A program made the position numbers and the translations under genes. DNA of 64,000 nucleotides from Shewanella sp. 1CM18E (GTDB lineage: Bacteria; Pseudomonadota; Gammaproteobacteria; Enterobacterales; Shewanellaceae). Where the stretch lies: positions 124,001 through 188,000 of the forward strand of contig NZ_JALNTW010000006.1 of assembly GCF_023161665.1 (NCBI RefSeq). The letters run 5' to 3'. The notes below the pieces were generated by a model. It searched no databases. It was not told the origin of the DNA and saw nothing but the letters and a program-made list of their open reading frames with translations. Position 1 is the stretch's first letter. Each line of letters begins with the position of its first letter. Shown here piece after piece: positions 1 through 9,768 of the stretch.

Positions 1-206
1 GTTGACATTTAACAACGAATTCCTTGTTTTTTGTAAACATAAAAAAATAAGCCATAAATAGGATGCGACACGCAGCGAATGCGTCTAACAGTTATGCGCA
101 CCTTGCCTAGAGACCAGCCGTGAGGCTTCGTATTGTAATCCTAGGCCCGTAATGCAGTGAAATTTGTATCGTTTGATGACCTTATATAAAGAAGAATTAC
201 GTCATC
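1..206 (+). promoter_or_regulatory. Leader region upstream of RNase E gene
   Basis: No gene is visible in these 206 bases. They precede rne and probably form its long 5' untranslated leader. A TTGACA hexamer lies at 2-7, but no good -10 box follows at normal spacing, so the promoter is uncertain. In E. coli the rne leader mediates autoregulation by RNase E cleavage; a similar role here is inference from position. Confidence 0.35.
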
Positions 207-3200
207 ATGAAACGGATGTTAATCAATGCGACTCAATCTGAAGAGTTGCGCGTTGCCCTTGTTGATGGGCAACAACTGTATGATTTGGATATTGAAAGCC
301 CAGGTCATGAACAAAAGAAAGCTAATATTTATAAAGGTACCATCACACGAGTAGAGCCGTCTTTAGAAGCGGCTTTCGTTGATTACGGTGCTGAACGTCA
401 CGGCTTCCTTCCACTTAAAGAAATCGCTCGCGAATACTTTCCAAAAGGTTACTCTTTCCAAGGCCGTCCTAGCATTAAGGAAGTGGTTAAAGAAGGCCAA
501 GAAGTTATTATTCAAATTGATAAAGAAGAACGGGGCAATAAAGGTGCCGCGCTGACTACCTTTATCAGTCTTGCAGGTTCTTACCTCGTTCTAATGCCAA
601 ATAACCCTCGCGCTGGCGGTATTTCACGTCGTATCGAAGGTGATGAGCGTACAGAACTAAAAGCTGCATTAGCAGAACTAGAAGTACCACAAGGCATGGG
701 GCTTATCGTCCGTACCGCCGGTGTAGGTAAAGACCCAGCAGAGCTAAAGTGGGACTTAAAAGTACTGCAACACCACTGGGCCGCAATTAAAGAAGCTGCA
801 GAAAGTGCACCAGCGCCTTTCCTTATTCACCAAGAAAGTAACGTTATTGTTCGCGCAATTCGCGACTATTTACGTCGTGATGTTGGTGAGATTTTAATTG
901 ACCACCCACGCATTTATGAACAAGCAAAAGAGCACGTTTCTCTTGTACGTCCAGACTTTGTCGAACGTATTAAGCGTTATGACGCTGAAGTGCCACTGTT
1001 TACTCATTACCAAATCGAGACTCAAATTGAGTCTGCTTTCCAACGTGAAGTGCGCCTACCATCTGGTGGCTCGATCGTTATTGATCCAACAGAAGCACTG
1101 ACTTCTATCGATATTAACTCTGCCCGCGCAACTAAAGGCGGTGATATCGAAGAAACAGCCCTAAACACTAACCTAGAAGCTGCAGATGAAATTGCTCGCC
1201 AATTACGTCTACGTGACTTAGGTGGCTTAGTTGTTATCGACTTTATCGACATGACGCCTGTACGTCATCAACGTGAAGTTGAAAAACGTATGCAAGATGC
1301 CGTTCACCATGACCGTGCTCGCGTGCAGTTAGGCCGTATTTCTCGCTTTGGTTTGATGGAAATGTCTCGCCAACGTCTACGCCCTTCTCTAGAAGAATCA
1401 GCAGCTCACCTATGTCCTCGCTGTCACGGCCAAGGCACCATTCGTGGTACTGAGTCGCTAGCGCTATCTATTCTTCGTCTAATGGAAGAAGAAGCGATTA
1501 AAGAGAATACCTCGCAAATTGAAGCCGTGGTTCCTGTTGATGTTGCAGCGTTCCTATTGAACGAAAAGCGTAAAGCGATTCGTATCACTGAAAAACGTCA
1601 CAATGTTGAAGTGTATGTCATTCCAGATCCAAACATGACAACACCAGACTACCGCGTAGTTCGTCACCGTAAAGATGATGAAATCAGCGAATCAAGCTAC
1701 AAGTTGCTAGAAAAAGAAGAATCTAAACTTTACGAGCCACGTAAACTTGAAAGAGCAGCGTCACCTCAACCTGCACTTAAAGGATTCTCTACGCCTAAAA
1801 AAGCACTAGTAGAAGAAAGCAAACCTGCTGTCACTAAGAAAGAAGAACCAGGTTTCTTCGCTAAAATCGCTGCTGCAATTAGCTCGCTATTTACTAGCAA
1901 AGAAGAGCCAAAAGTAGAGCCAAAGAAACAAGAGAAAGACAGCCGCAATCAAGGTCGTAATAACAACCGCCGTAATAACAGCAATCGTCGCAACGATAAT
2001 CGTCGTAACCGCAACGATAACGCTGAGCAAACCAAAGATAAGCGCAAGAACAACCGTAACGAAAATAATGACAACCGTTCTTCAACTGAAGAAAACAACA
2101 AGCGTCAAGCTCGTAACGAAAAGCCGCGTAAAGACAATAAAGCTGACACAACTAACGAACAGCCTAAGCAAGAAGCAGCACGTGAACGTCGTCAACGTCG
2201 TAACATGCGCCGCAAAGTTCGCGTAAACAACGAACAGCAAGAAGAAGTTAAAGCTGATGCTGTTGCAACTGAAACACAAGCACAAGCACAAGCTAAGCCA
2301 TCAAATGATGACAAGCCTGCAAAACCAAAGCGTCAACCACGTAAGCCAAAGGCGAAAGTGGAACCAACTGAAGCAGCGGTAACTGAGCAAGTAGAAGTCG
2401 CTGTTGAAACTGCTACACCAGCAGTAGTTGAAACACCAAAAGCGCCTGTAGCTGAAAAGGTTGAAGCTAAAGTTGAAAAAGACACTATCGCTAATGCGGA
2501 AACAAGCGAAGAACCTGTAGGTTCAGAAGAAAACGCTCGTGAGCCACGTGATGGTCAACGCAGAAGCCGTCGTAGCCCACGTCATTTACGTGCAGCAGGC
2601 CAACGTCGCCGTCGCGATGAAGACGCACAACAAAACGATCCAAATGCGACTCCAGCATTTGAGCCAAACGTTGTTGAAGACTTCTCTGACAATACAGCTA
2701 AACCTGTAGCTGAAGAAGTTCAAGCACCTGTTGTTGTGGTTGCAGAAACTGCTGTAGAGCCAATTGAAGTTGCATCAGTGCAAATGCCAAAAGCGGAAGC
2801 ACCTGTTGCTACTGAAACTGCCCAAGTAAAAGCTGAAGCACCAGTTGTGACTGAAACTACTGAAGTAAAAGCTGAAGTACCTGTTGCAACTGAAACTACT
2901 GAAGTAAAAACTGAAGCACCTGTTGCAACTGAAACAGCTGAAGTAAAAGCTGAAGCACCAGTTGTGGCTGAAACTGCTGCAGAGAAAGTTGAAGCTCCAG
3001 TTGCTACTGAAACTGTTGCAGAGAAAGTTGAAGCACCAGTTGCTACTGAAACTGTTGCAGAGAAAGCTGAAGCATCAGTTGCTACTGAAACTGTTGCAGA
3101 GAAAGCAGAAGCACCAGTTGTTACCGAAACAGTAGCCGTTGCTAAAACAGCATCTGCACCTATGGCAAGACCTGCAGCAATTGCTCCAGCCCAAGCCAAG

Positions 3201-3428
3201 GTAGAAGTAAAAACTGAAGCACCGGCGGAAACGCCAGTAGCAGCTAAGCCTGCAGTAAAAGCAACTAGCCGCTTTGGTTCAATGGTGATGTCAGAAACGA
3301 CTAAACCAACAGTTGAAAGCAGAGAGAATATTGCAACACCTACCGGTCGCCAATATGAAGCTTCAACCGCTGAAGCAGCAAAGCCTAGAACGGCTAACAC
3401 TGCAAACTCTGAAACAGTTCGTACTTAA
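207..3428 (+). CDS. rne: Ribonuclease E
   Basis: Essential endoribonuclease and RNA-degradosome scaffold that starts mRNA decay and processes rRNA and tRNA. The first ~500 residues match the enterobacterial catalytic half closely: start [11 protein letters not shown]1 domain with [15 protein letters not shown], catalytic aspartates in [11 protein letters not shown] and VVIDFIDM, and the Zn-link CPRCHG that joins protomers. The C-terminal half is low complexity: Asn/Arg-rich RNA-binding stretches, an Arg-rich block ([20 protein letters not shown]), a nine-fold 13-residue repeat, and an ASAPM segment like the one near the PNPase-binding end of E. coli RNase E. At 1073 aa it is close to the E. 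coli length. It is a stand-alone backbone gene followed by a strong terminator. Confidence 0.97.
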   Translation: MKRMLINATQSEELRVALVDGQQLYDLDIESPGHEQKKANIYKGTITRVEPSLEAAFVDYGAERHGFLPLKEIAREYFPKGYSFQGRPSIKEVVKEGQEVIIQIDKEERGNKGAALTTFISLAGSYLVLMPNNPRAGGISRRIEGDERTELKAALAELEVPQGMGLIVRTAGVGKDPAELKWDLKVLQHHWAAIKEAAESAPAPFLIHQESNVIVRAIRDYLRRDVGEILIDHPRIYEQAKEHVSLVRPDFVERIKRYDAEVPLFTHYQIETQIESAFQREVRLPSGGSIVIDPTEALTSIDINSARATKGGDIEETALNTNLEAADEIARQLRLRDLGGLVVIDFIDMTPVRHQREVEKRMQDAVHHDRARVQLGRISRFGLMEMSRQRLRPSLEESAAHLCPRCHGQGTIRGTESLALSILRLMEEEAIKENTSQIEAVVPVDVAAFLLNEKRKAIRITEKRHNVEVYVIPDPNMTTPDYRVVRHRKDDEISESSYKLLEKEESKLYEPRKLERAASPQPALKGFSTPKKALVEESKPAVTKKEEPGFFAKIAAAISSLFTSKEEPKVEPKKQEKDSRNQGRNNNRRNNSNRRNDNRRNRNDNAEQTKDKRKNNRNENNDNRSSTEENNKRQARNEKPRKDNKADTTNEQPKQEAARERRQRRNMRRKVRVNNEQQEEVKADAVATETQAQAQAKPSNDDKPAKPKRQPRKPKAKVEPTEAAVTEQVEVAVETATPAVVETPKAPVAEKVEAKVEKDTIANAETSEEPVGSEENAREPRDGQRRSRRSPRHLRAAGQRRRRDEDAQQNDPNATPAFEPNVVEDFSDNTAKPVAEEVQAPVVVVAETAVEPIEVASVQMPKAEAPVATETAQVKAEAPVVTETTEVKAEVPVATETTEVKTEAPVATETAEVKAEAPVVAETAAEKVEAPVATETVAEKVEAPVATETVAEKAEASVATETVAEKAEAPVVTETVAVAKTASAPMARPAAIAPAQAKVEVKTEAPAETPVAAKPAVKATSRFGSMVMSETTKPTVESRENIATPTGRQYEASTAEAAKPRTANTANSETVRT
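2796..3146 (+). repeat. Nine 39-bp in-frame tandem repeats in rne
   Basis: Nine units of 13 codons encode variants of [13 protein letters not shown], all in frame inside the disordered C-terminal half of RNase E. Adjacent units differ by a few substitutions. Copies 6-8 (VAEK type) are nearly identical, which suggests recent expansion. Confidence 0.85.
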
Positions 3429-3451
3429 TTTAAGTTAACTGTTGCAGCTGA

Positions 3452-3479
3452 AAGCCATGCCTCTGGGCATGGCTTTTTT
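3452..3479 (+). terminator. Rho-independent terminator of rne
   Basis: A perfect 10-bp stem AAGCCATGCC / GGCATGGCTT with a TCTG loop is followed by a T-run, 23 bases after the rne stop codon. Confidence 0.92.
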
Positions 3480-3558
3480 ATGTTCAAACTGCCGTAATTT
3501 TGTTAGTATTCGCGGCAAATTATTATTACCACCAAAACATATATTTAACAGAGGCTAA

Positions 3559-5118
3559 ATGTTCGATCTTATTCGTCACAAAACAGCCAGCCATAGAGCT
3601 GACTTACTTTCTGGTCTTACCGTAGCCCTTGCATTGGTTCCTGAAGCCGTCGCTTTTGCATTTGTTGCTGGCGTAGAACCTATGGTTGGCTTATACGCCG
3701 CCTTTATTATGGGCCTTATCACCGCACTAATTGGCGGTCGCCCAGGCATGATTTCAGGCGCAACTGGCGCTATGGCCGTGGTTATGGTCGCTTTAGTTGC
3801 TGAACATGGCGTGCAATATTTATTTGCAGCAGTTGTACTCGCTGGTCTTATCCAAGTTTCTGCTGGGGTATTTAAGCTAGGTAAATTTATCCGTATCGTA
3901 CCCTACCCGGTGATGATAGGTTTTGTAAACGGCTTAGCGATCGTGATTTTCCTAGCGCAATTAGGTCAATTTAAAACACCTGATGCAAACGGCATCATGA
4001 CTTGGTTACCACAAGATCAGCTTATTTTGATGTTAGGTTTAGTTGCCCTCACCATGGCGATTATTCAATTTTTACCTAAACTAACCACCGCGATTCCATC
4101 TTCATTAGCAGCTATTTTAACCGTAACCTTGCTAGTAACTTTTCTAAATCTTGATACCCGCACAGTGTTAGATTTTCTAAAATCAATGAGCGGTAACGAC
4201 AATGCTACGATAGCAGGTAGCCTACCGACATTCTCAATCCCTGCGGTAGAGTTCAGCTTAGAAACCTTGTACATCATTCTGCCATACTCGTTAATTTTAG
4301 CTGCAGTAGGCTTAATTGAATCGTTACTAACATTAACGGTTATCGATGAAATGACAGGTACTCGTGGTCGCGGTAACAAAGAATGTATTGGTCAAGGCGT
4401 AGGTAATATCACCAGTGGCTTCTTTGGCGCTATGGGTGGCTGTGCGATGATTGGTCAATCGATGATCAACATTAACTCGGGTGGCCGCGGACGTTTATCA
4501 GGTATTACAGCGGCTGTTGCACTACTTGCCTTTATCTTATTTGGCTCTTCATTAATTGAAATGATCCCGCTAGCAGCGCTAGTCGGTGTGATGTTTATGG
4601 TTGTACTGGGCACTTTCGAGTGGGCAAGTTTCAAAGTGATGCGCAAAGTGCCTAAGCACGATGCATTTGTGATTGTACTAGTTACCATTGTGACTGTGTT
4701 TACCGACCTTGCATTTGCCGTATTTGTCGGTGTTATCGTGTCAGCACTCGTGTTTGCTTGGGAACATGCTAAGCACATCAACGTTGAAGTCAGTGAAGAT
4801 CAAAACGGCTGGAAAGTATACAAGCTAAATGGTCCGTTATTCTTCGGTTCAGTTGCTGAGTTTTTAGACTTATTCCACGCCAAAACAGATCCACAAGATG
4901 TGATTGTTGATTTCCAAAACTCACGAGTTTGCGATCACTCTGCACTTGATGCAATTGATACACTTGCAGAGCGTTACGTTGGCGCAGGCAAGCGCCTGCA
5001 TTTACGTCACTTAAGTAATGACTGTAAAGAACTATTAGCAAAAGCCGGTGACTTAGTTGAAGTTAACCTTATCGAAGATCCACATTACAAAGTGGCTGAC
5101 GATAAGCTTGATTCTTAA
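3559..5118 (+). CDS. SulP-family inorganic anion transporter with STAS domain
   Basis: Inner-membrane anion transporter of the SLC26/SulP family; the substrate (sulfate, bicarbonate or other) cannot be told from sequence. Residues 1 to about 400 are hydrophobic and form the transport domain, with the family segment [20 protein letters not shown] near the N-terminus and further membrane spans. A cytoplasmic STAS domain follows (about 415-510), including the conserved loop [10 protein letters not shown]. The length of 519 aa is normal. The ATG follows an AGAGG ribosome site. It is single and bracketed by terminators. The early [17 protein letters not shown] stretch is typical of proteobacterial SulP proteins. 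Confidence 0.93.
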   Translation: MFDLIRHKTASHRADLLSGLTVALALVPEAVAFAFVAGVEPMVGLYAAFIMGLITALIGGRPGMISGATGAMAVVMVALVAEHGVQYLFAAVVLAGLIQVSAGVFKLGKFIRIVPYPVMIGFVNGLAIVIFLAQLGQFKTPDANGIMTWLPQDQLILMLGLVALTMAIIQFLPKLTTAIPSSLAAILTVTLLVTFLNLDTRTVLDFLKSMSGNDNATIAGSLPTFSIPAVEFSLETLYIILPYSLILAAVGLIESLLTLTVIDEMTGTRGRGNKECIGQGVGNITSGFFGAMGGCAMIGQSMININSGGRGRLSGITAAVALLAFILFGSSLIEMIPLAALVGVMFMVVLGTFEWASFKVMRKVPKHDAFVIVLVTIVTVFTDLAFAVFVGVIVSALVFAWEHAKHINVEVSEDQNGWKVYKLNGPLFFGSVAEFLDLFHAKTDPQDVIVDFQNSRVCDHSALDAIDTLAERYVGAGKRLHLRHLSNDCKELLAKAGDLVEVNLIEDPHYKVADDKLDS

Positions 5119-5135
5119 TCAAACAACTGTAAGAC

Positions 5136-5173
5136 AACAAAAAAAGACAGGCTTAAGCCTGTCTTTTTTTGTT
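5136..5173. terminator. Bidirectional terminator
   Basis: A perfect 19-bp inverted repeat centred between 5154 and 5155 has A-runs on one side and T-runs on the other. It lies between the SulP gene (plus) and msrBA (minus), so it can serve both convergent genes. Confidence 0.9.
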
Positions 5174-5230
5174 TCACGCTAATTACTGAACTGGGAAAGA
5201 GTATCCACTATCTATTCTAATAAAAAATAT

Positions 5231-6139
5231 CTACGAGCCCTTAAGTCTATCTGCAAACAAGGCTTTTACTTTGTCGACTTTAGGTTTAACCACCATTTGG
5301 CAATATGGTTGTTCACCATTTAGCTCATAGTAATCATTATGATAAGTCTCTGCGGGAAAGAAGCCATCATAGGCAACAATCTGAGTAACAATCGGGGTTG
5401 GCCATGCCCCCACTCTGGTTAAATCGTCTATCATACTATTTGCAATCAAAGCTTGTTGCTCATTATGAATAAAAATAACTGAGCGGTATTGAGGACCAAC
5501 ATCATTACCTTGGCGATTCAATGTAGTTGGATCATGACTTACCCAAAACACCTCTAATAAAGATTCAAAACTGACAATACTAGGGTCAAATTCAATTTGA
5601 ACAACCTCTGCATGAGCCGTATTACCACTGCAAACCGCTTTATAGTTAGCATCATTAGCCTCACCACCAGCATAACCAGATGTGACCTTGCTCACTCCTT
5701 TAATTGCAGAAAACACCGCTTCAATACACCAAAAACAGCCACCGCCAAATGTGGCTAATTCAAGCTTAGTTGTATTAGTGTCTTGCTCTAATGGCTTAAA
5801 AACCATCGAAACAGAGTTTACGCAATGGCGCACGTTTTTAGGCGTTAATAACTCGCCTTCAAACACATGGCCTAAGTGCCCTTCACACTGATTGCAAACA
5901 ATTTCAACCCGTCTACCATCGGCATCTATATTACGTTTTACCGCGCCTTGAATTTCGTCATCAAAAGCTGGCCAGCCACAATGGGCATTAAACTTACTTT
6001 CAGAGCGATAAAGTGGTGCATCACATTTTTTACAGCAATAAACACCTTGGGCATCATGTTGATTATATTCGCCACTAAAAGGACGTTCTGTGCCTTTCTG
6101 TTCGATGACGTGCTTTTCAAATTCTGTCAGTTTACGCAT
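5231..6139 (-). CDS. Bifunctional methionine sulfoxide reductase MsrB-MsrA
   Basis: Repairs oxidised methionine; MsrB acts on the R and MsrA on the S sulfoxide. Residues 1 to about 125 are MsrB, with two zinc CxxC pairs (CKKC, CNQC), HCGWPAF and the catalytic Cys in RHCVNSVSM. Residues about 130-290 are MsrA, with the catalytic GGCFWC, the conserved SHDPTTLNRQGNDVGPQYRS segment, and a C-terminal resolving Cys in EQPYCQM. There is no signal peptide, so it is cytoplasmic. The B-then-A order is the less common fusion order. It is a monocistronic backbone gene convergent with the SulP gene. Confidence 0.95.
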   Translation of the reverse strand: MRKLTEFEKHVIEQKGTERPFSGEYNQHDAQGVYCCKKCDAPLYRSESKFNAHCGWPAFDDEIQGAVKRNIDADGRRVEIVCNQCEGHLGHVFEGELLTPKNVRHCVNSVSMVFKPLEQDTNTTKLELATFGGGCFWCIEAVFSAIKGVSKVTSGYAGGEANDANYKAVCSGNTAHAEVVQIEFDPSIVSFESLLEVFWVSHDPTTLNRQGNDVGPQYRSVIFIHNEQQALIANSMIDDLTRVGAWPTPIVTQIVAYDGFFPAETYHNDYYELNGEQPYCQMVVKPKVDKVKALFADRLKGS

Positions 6140-6546
6140 TAAATCTCAGCCCCTTATACTATCTAGCTGCTTTACAACTATCTTAATTCTCTCAATCATC
6201 TTGGCACTGCTCAATACAGCAATGATGGTTAACATTACTTACTACTAGCAGCTACTTACCACTAGACCCAATACGTGGAGAAAAGCTTTCAAGATTACTC
6301 AATAGCTTAACTTAGTTAGCTTAAACTGTTAACTGCCGCCATAAACGCTGGTTAATACCTAAGTCTGTCATTTATCGTTAATACTAAGGCTAAAATATTT
6401 AGTCGGCGTACCAGTTACTCTGACTTAAGTGAATTACGGTGATAATTAATTGTCATTATTTTTTCGCTCACTGTTACGCCTTAAGCGATTAAATTTTATC
6501 GGCTTACTGCCTTGCCAACAAAGAGCTTTCGATAAGCGAAACAATG

Positions 6547-6567
6547 TTGAGTGTGATCAAGGTCACT
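6547..6567 (+). promoter_or_regulatory. Overlapping FNR-like and CRP-like box
   Basis: TTGAG-TGTG-ATCAA (6547-6560) matches 9 of 10 fixed positions of the FNR consensus. Overlapping it, TGTGA-TCAAGG-TCACT (6552-6567) fits the CRP consensus except the last base. It sits 66 bases upstream of the ATG at 6633. The rest of 6143-6632 holds no gene that can be supported. Confidence 0.55.
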
Positions 6568-6632
6568 TAGGTTTGCGCGCCGTGTTATGCACCGCTAAAC
6601 TTGCCTCGGGTTTAGTAATAAGAAGAAACATA

Positions 6633-7472
6633 ATGACACTAGAAACGATCGATTATCGCGCAAATGACGCAGCAGAAAAGTTTGTCACCTCTCTAAAAGA
6701 AACGGGCTTTGGCGTACTGACTAATCACCCTATCAACAAGCAACTTGTAGAAGATATATACCGAGAATGGCACCAATTCTTTAACTCAGATGAAAAACGC
6801 AATTATCTGTTTAAGCCAGAAACTCAAGATGGTTTCTTTCCTGCTGAAGTGTCGGAAACAGCAAAAGGCCATAGCGTTAAAGATATTAAAGAGTATTTTC
6901 ATGTTTACCCTTGGGGACGTATCCCGGACTCTTTAAAAGATAATATTTTAATTTATTATGCTAGCGCCAATAGCTTAGCGGCAGAGCTTCTTGAATGGGT
7001 AGAACAATACTCCCCTGCAGACGTCAAACAAAAATTCTCAATCGCACTACCCAAAATGATTGAGAATAGTCAAAAAACATTACTACGAGTCCTGCATTAT
7101 CCGCCGATGTCAGGCGATGAAGAAATGGGTGCTATCCGCGCTGCAGCCCACGAAGACATTAATCTACTTACAGTATTGCCTGCTGCAAATGAACCAGGAC
7201 TACAAGTGCAGTTAAAAGATGGTACCTGGATTGACGTACCTAGCGATTTTGGCAATTTAATTATTAATATCGGTGATATGCTTCAAGAAGCATCAGGCGG
7301 TTACTTTCCGTCAACAAGCCATAGAGTCATCAACCCTGAGGGATTAGATAAAACGAAATCACGTATTTCATTGCCGCTGTTTCTGCATCCGAATCCAGAG
7401 GTTAAGCTTTCAGATAACTACACCGCCGATAGTTATTTAATGGAGCGTTTACGTGAATTAGGCGTTATTTAG
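6633..7472 (+). CDS. 2-oxoglutarate/Fe(II)-dependent oxygenase, isopenicillin-N-synthase-like
   Basis: Predicted non-haem iron oxygenase of 279 aa, substrate unknown. The iron facial triad is visible as HED in AAAHEDINLLTVLP and the distal His in STSHRVINP; the 2-oxoglutarate-binding RxS is in KSRISLPLFLHP. The N-terminal half has the DIOX_N look (GFGVLTNHPI, FNSDEKRNY, GFFP). I chose the ATG at 6633 over an in-frame start at 6450, because the extra 61 residues look untranslated, an FNR/CRP-like box falls inside that stretch, and AAGAAG precedes 6633. It is likely cytoplasmic and monocistronic. The box suggests control by oxygen or carbon status. Confidence 0.88.
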   Translation: MTLETIDYRANDAAEKFVTSLKETGFGVLTNHPINKQLVEDIYREWHQFFNSDEKRNYLFKPETQDGFFPAEVSETAKGHSVKDIKEYFHVYPWGRIPDSLKDNILIYYASANSLAAELLEWVEQYSPADVKQKFSIALPKMIENSQKTLLRVLHYPPMSGDEEMGAIRAAAHEDINLLTVLPAANEPGLQVQLKDGTWIDVPSDFGNLIINIGDMLQEASGGYFPSTSHRVINPEGLDKTKSRISLPLFLHPNPEVKLSDNYTADSYLMERLRELGVI

Positions 7473-7500
7473 CCACATTCGCACTGAATAACAGCTCAAT

Positions 7501-7523
7501 AAGCGCCTTAGGGCGCTTTTTGT
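7501..7523 (+). terminator. Terminator after the oxygenase gene
   Basis: The stem AAGCGCC / GGCGCTT with a TTAG loop is followed by TTTGTTT. Confidence 0.85.
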
Positions 7524-7589
7524 TTGTTAAACTTAAGCGTTACAAGGTAAAATCCCAGCAATTATGTAATTTGATAGTAGAGCACACAC

Positions 7590-8528
7590 ATGGCAATTCA
7601 GTGGTATCCAGGACACATGCACAAAGCACGAAAAGAGATCGAAGAGGTAATGCCTCAAGTCGATTTGGTCATCGAAGTGCTTGACGCTCGGATCCCTTAC
7701 AGTAGTGAAAACCCAATGGTGCAGACGCTTCGCGGCGATAAGCCTTGTATCAAACTACTGAATAAATCTGACTTAGCCGACCCAGAAACAACCCAAGCTT
7801 GGATTGAATACCTTGAGCAAGAGCAAGGTGTTAAAGCAATGGCAATCACTACCTTGCAGGCTGGACAAGTTAAAAAAATCCCTGATTTATGCCGTAAGTT
7901 TGTGCCAAGTCGCGACAAAATTGAAAAAGATATCCGCACTATGATTATGGGGATCCCAAACGTGGGCAAATCTACCATCATCAACACCCTAGCTGGTCGA
8001 ATGATTGCAAAAACCGGTAATGAGCCTGCTGTAACGAAAACTCAGCAACGTATCAACTTAAAGAACGGTATCGTACTGTCGGATACCCCAGGTATTTTGT
8101 GGCCAAAAGTTGACAACGAAAAAAGTAGCTACCGTTTAGCAGTGACTGGCGCAATTAAAGATACCGCAATGGAATATGAAGATGTTGCTATGTTTGCAGC
8201 AGAGTATTTCTTAACTGCGTATCCAGAAGCGATTGCAGAGCGTTACAAAATCAAGCAGATGCCAGGCACTGATATCGAGCTACTTGAAGCGATTGGCCGT
8301 AACCGCGGCGCATTACGCCCAGGTGGGCGCATCGACTTACATAAAGCATCAGAAGTGTTATTGCATGATTTCCGTGCAGGACGCATCGGTCAATTATCAC
8401 TTGAAACGCCTGAAATGGCTGAAATAGAAAAAATTGAAGTAGCTAGATTACTGGCAGAGAAACAAGCAAAAGAAGAAGCCCGTAAAGAGCAAGAGCGCCT
8501 TAAGCGTTCGGGTAAGCGTTTTAGCTAA
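7590..8528 (+). CDS. ylqF: YlqF/RbgA-type circularly permuted ribosome-biogenesis GTPase
   Basis: GTPase expected to act in large-subunit assembly. It starts with the family signature IQWYPGHMHKARKEI. G motifs appear in permuted order: G4 NKSDLAD (about residues 58-64) comes before G1 GIPNVGKST (about 122-130) and G3 DTPG (about 166-169). The C-terminal helical tail is rich in Lys and Glu. At 312 aa it is slightly longer than the Bacillus protein. The ATG lies in the context ACACATGGCAATTCAGTGG. It is a monocistronic backbone gene with its own terminator. Confidence 0.93.
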   Translation: MAIQWYPGHMHKARKEIEEVMPQVDLVIEVLDARIPYSSENPMVQTLRGDKPCIKLLNKSDLADPETTQAWIEYLEQEQGVKAMAITTLQAGQVKKIPDLCRKFVPSRDKIEKDIRTMIMGIPNVGKSTIINTLAGRMIAKTGNEPAVTKTQQRINLKNGIVLSDTPGILWPKVDNEKSSYRLAVTGAIKDTAMEYEDVAMFAAEYFLTAYPEAIAERYKIKQMPGTDIELLEAIGRNRGALRPGGRIDLHKASEVLLHDFRAGRIGQLSLETPEMAEIEKIEVARLLAEKQAKEEARKEQERLKRSGKRFS

Positions 8529-8547
8529 GGCTAGCTCATACTCTTTC

Positions 8548-8573
8548 AAAAAAGCGCTAATTAGCGCTTTTTT
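8548..8573 (+). terminator. Terminator after ylqF
   Basis: A perfect 13-bp inverted repeat with A-run and T-run flanks and no unpaired centre, AAAAAAGCGCTAA / TTAGCGCTTTTTT. Confidence 0.88.
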
Positions 8574-8664
8574 GTGTCACCGCAAAAACTAAAGGTAACA
8601 ACCAACTATCCAAGCAAATGATCTGTATCTGTAATTATGGCTTTGAAACTCCAGCTGAATTAAG

Positions 8665-9153
8665 CTAGATACGACCTCTTTGGATCCGCTGCACTAATTG
8701 GCTACAGCTATTCTCAAGCAGATCTAACACCAGCTCAAAGCCGTCACCTTCGCCATAATAAGGGTCTGGCACTTCAGCATAAATTGCCGCGTTTTCATCA
8801 AATTCACAAAAGTCTAAAATCAAAGCTAGTTTGGACTTAAACTGTGCAGGACAAATCCGCTGTAAATCCTGAAGGTTTTGATTATCTGCTGCGAGAATTA
8901 AGTCAAAATGAGCAAAGTCTTTAAGCTCAACTTGTCTTGCTGTCATACCATCAAAATTCAAGCCGCGTTTGACACCAGTCGCAATGGAGCGTTTATCTGG
9001 TGGATTACCTTGGTGATAAGCAATGGTGCCAGCCGAATCAATCTCAATATCAAGACCAGCTTGAATCACCTTGTCTCGAAACATCGCTTCTGCAGACGGC
9101 GAGCGGCATATGTTGCCCATACATACAAATAGAACGGAGGAAATTTGTTTCAT
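8665..9153 (-). CDS. Low-molecular-weight protein tyrosine phosphatase; island target gene with replaced 5' end
   Basis: Cytoplasmic phosphatase of 162 aa. The N-terminal P-loop CMGNICR (CX5R, Cys11 nucleophile, Arg17) with the SPSAEA continuation, and the general-acid DPYYGEGDGFE near the C-terminus, identify the family and suggest an active enzyme. The first six codons (MKQISS) and everything upstream come from the island; the shared 27-bp att core covers codons 7-15. The displaced native start survives at 60333 as MPIKIKS. The new start has an AGGG ribosome-site-like sequence. Expression is now probably driven by an island promoter. The cellular substrate is unknown. Confidence 0.95.
   Translation of the reverse strand: MKQISSVLFVCMGNICRSPSAEAMFRDKVIQAGLDIEIDSAGTIAYHQGNPPDKRSIATGVKRGLNFDGMTARQVELKDFAHFDLILAADNQNLQDLQRICPAQFKSKLALILDFCEFDENAAIYAEVPDPYYGEGDGFELVLDLLENSCSQLVQRIQRGRI
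9109..9135. repeat. attL core, 27-bp direct repeat
   Basis: It begins TATGTTGCCCATACATACAA and ends at 9135. It is identical to 60286-60312 and in the same orientation. It codes for codons 7-15 of the phosphatase (VLFVCMGNI), including the catalytic Cys, so integration at a conserved active-site sequence keeps the reading frame. Confidence 0.95.
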
Positions 9154-9243
9154 ATCAGTACCCTAACCCACCTTACTGTACAAAAAATAGACCCAATAAC
9201 GCAAAATAAAGACGAATAAATTCAGACGATTAAAAACTGCATT

Positions 9244-9264
9244 GGGGAATCCTAGGGGAATTTT
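9244..9264 (+). repeat. GGGGAAT/GGGGAATTTT repeats inside the left end
   Basis: GGGGAAT at 9244-9250 and GGGGAATTTT at 9255-9264 lie about 110-130 bases inside attL. Matching motifs lie 49-79 bases inside attR at 60207-60237. They are candidate integrase or excisionase arm sites. The surrounding 9154-9365 holds no gene but must carry the new leftward promoter of the phosphatase gene. Confidence 0.45.
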
Positions 9265-9365
9265 GCACTAAAAAGACATAGTTTGCCATCCATGAAACTA
9301 CCTATTCATTGTTACAAACAACTGAGTCAATCGACTCCCATTTACCTAATAAAATGGAGTAAACA

Positions 9366-9656
9366 ATGAACAAGCTAAAACCAACAGCTGAAGAGCTAGA
9401 TAACGAAGACATAAATTTGGACGAAAATTGCCAAATTCTGTCGCAGAAGAAAAAGAAGTTAAATAACGCACTAGCATTACTTTCTATGCTCATCGCTCAA
9501 TTGCAAACCGAAGAGGATTCGCACGAGCTGGACTTTTATGAAGAGTACGAAAAACTCTACTTTGACGTTCAAAAAGGAATTTGGGCTGAGATTGATGACC
9601 CATTAGAAAGCCACATCCTCATTCACTTCGTCAGTACTTATATCGACTACATGTAA
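9366..9656 (+). CDS. Hypothetical protein, 96 aa
   Basis: Not recognised. A small acidic, mostly helical protein with a Lys-rich patch (QILSQKKKKL) followed by a Leu-rich helix and an acidic tail. No membrane segment and no Cys motif beyond a single Cys. A GGAG ribosome site stands 7 bases before the ATG. It is the first rightward gene after attL and is followed at 112 and 8 bases by two other small genes on the same strand, which may form a unit. Function unknown. Confidence 0.7.
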   Translation: MNKLKPTAEELDNEDINLDENCQILSQKKKKLNNALALLSMLIAQLQTEEDSHELDFYEEYEKLYFDVQKGIWAEIDDPLESHILIHFVSTYIDYM

Positions 9657-9768
9657 TAAGATCTAATATGCAGTGAAAACTTTTCACTATTTTACAGCTA
9701 ACTCAGCAAAACTCGCTTTTCTAGTTCCTACCTAGTTGTTGAACAATAAAGACAACAGGAGAACATAG

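Noticed and set aside
2720..3400. 226-codon open frame on the minus strand over rne
   Set aside because: It is the antisense shadow of the rne repeat region; its repeat composition mirrors the sense repeats and it has no ribosome site.
6450..6632. 61-residue N-terminal extension of the oxygenase
   Set aside because: The extension lacks similarity to the family start, an FNR/CRP-like box falls inside it, and the ATG at 6633 gives a normal family length.
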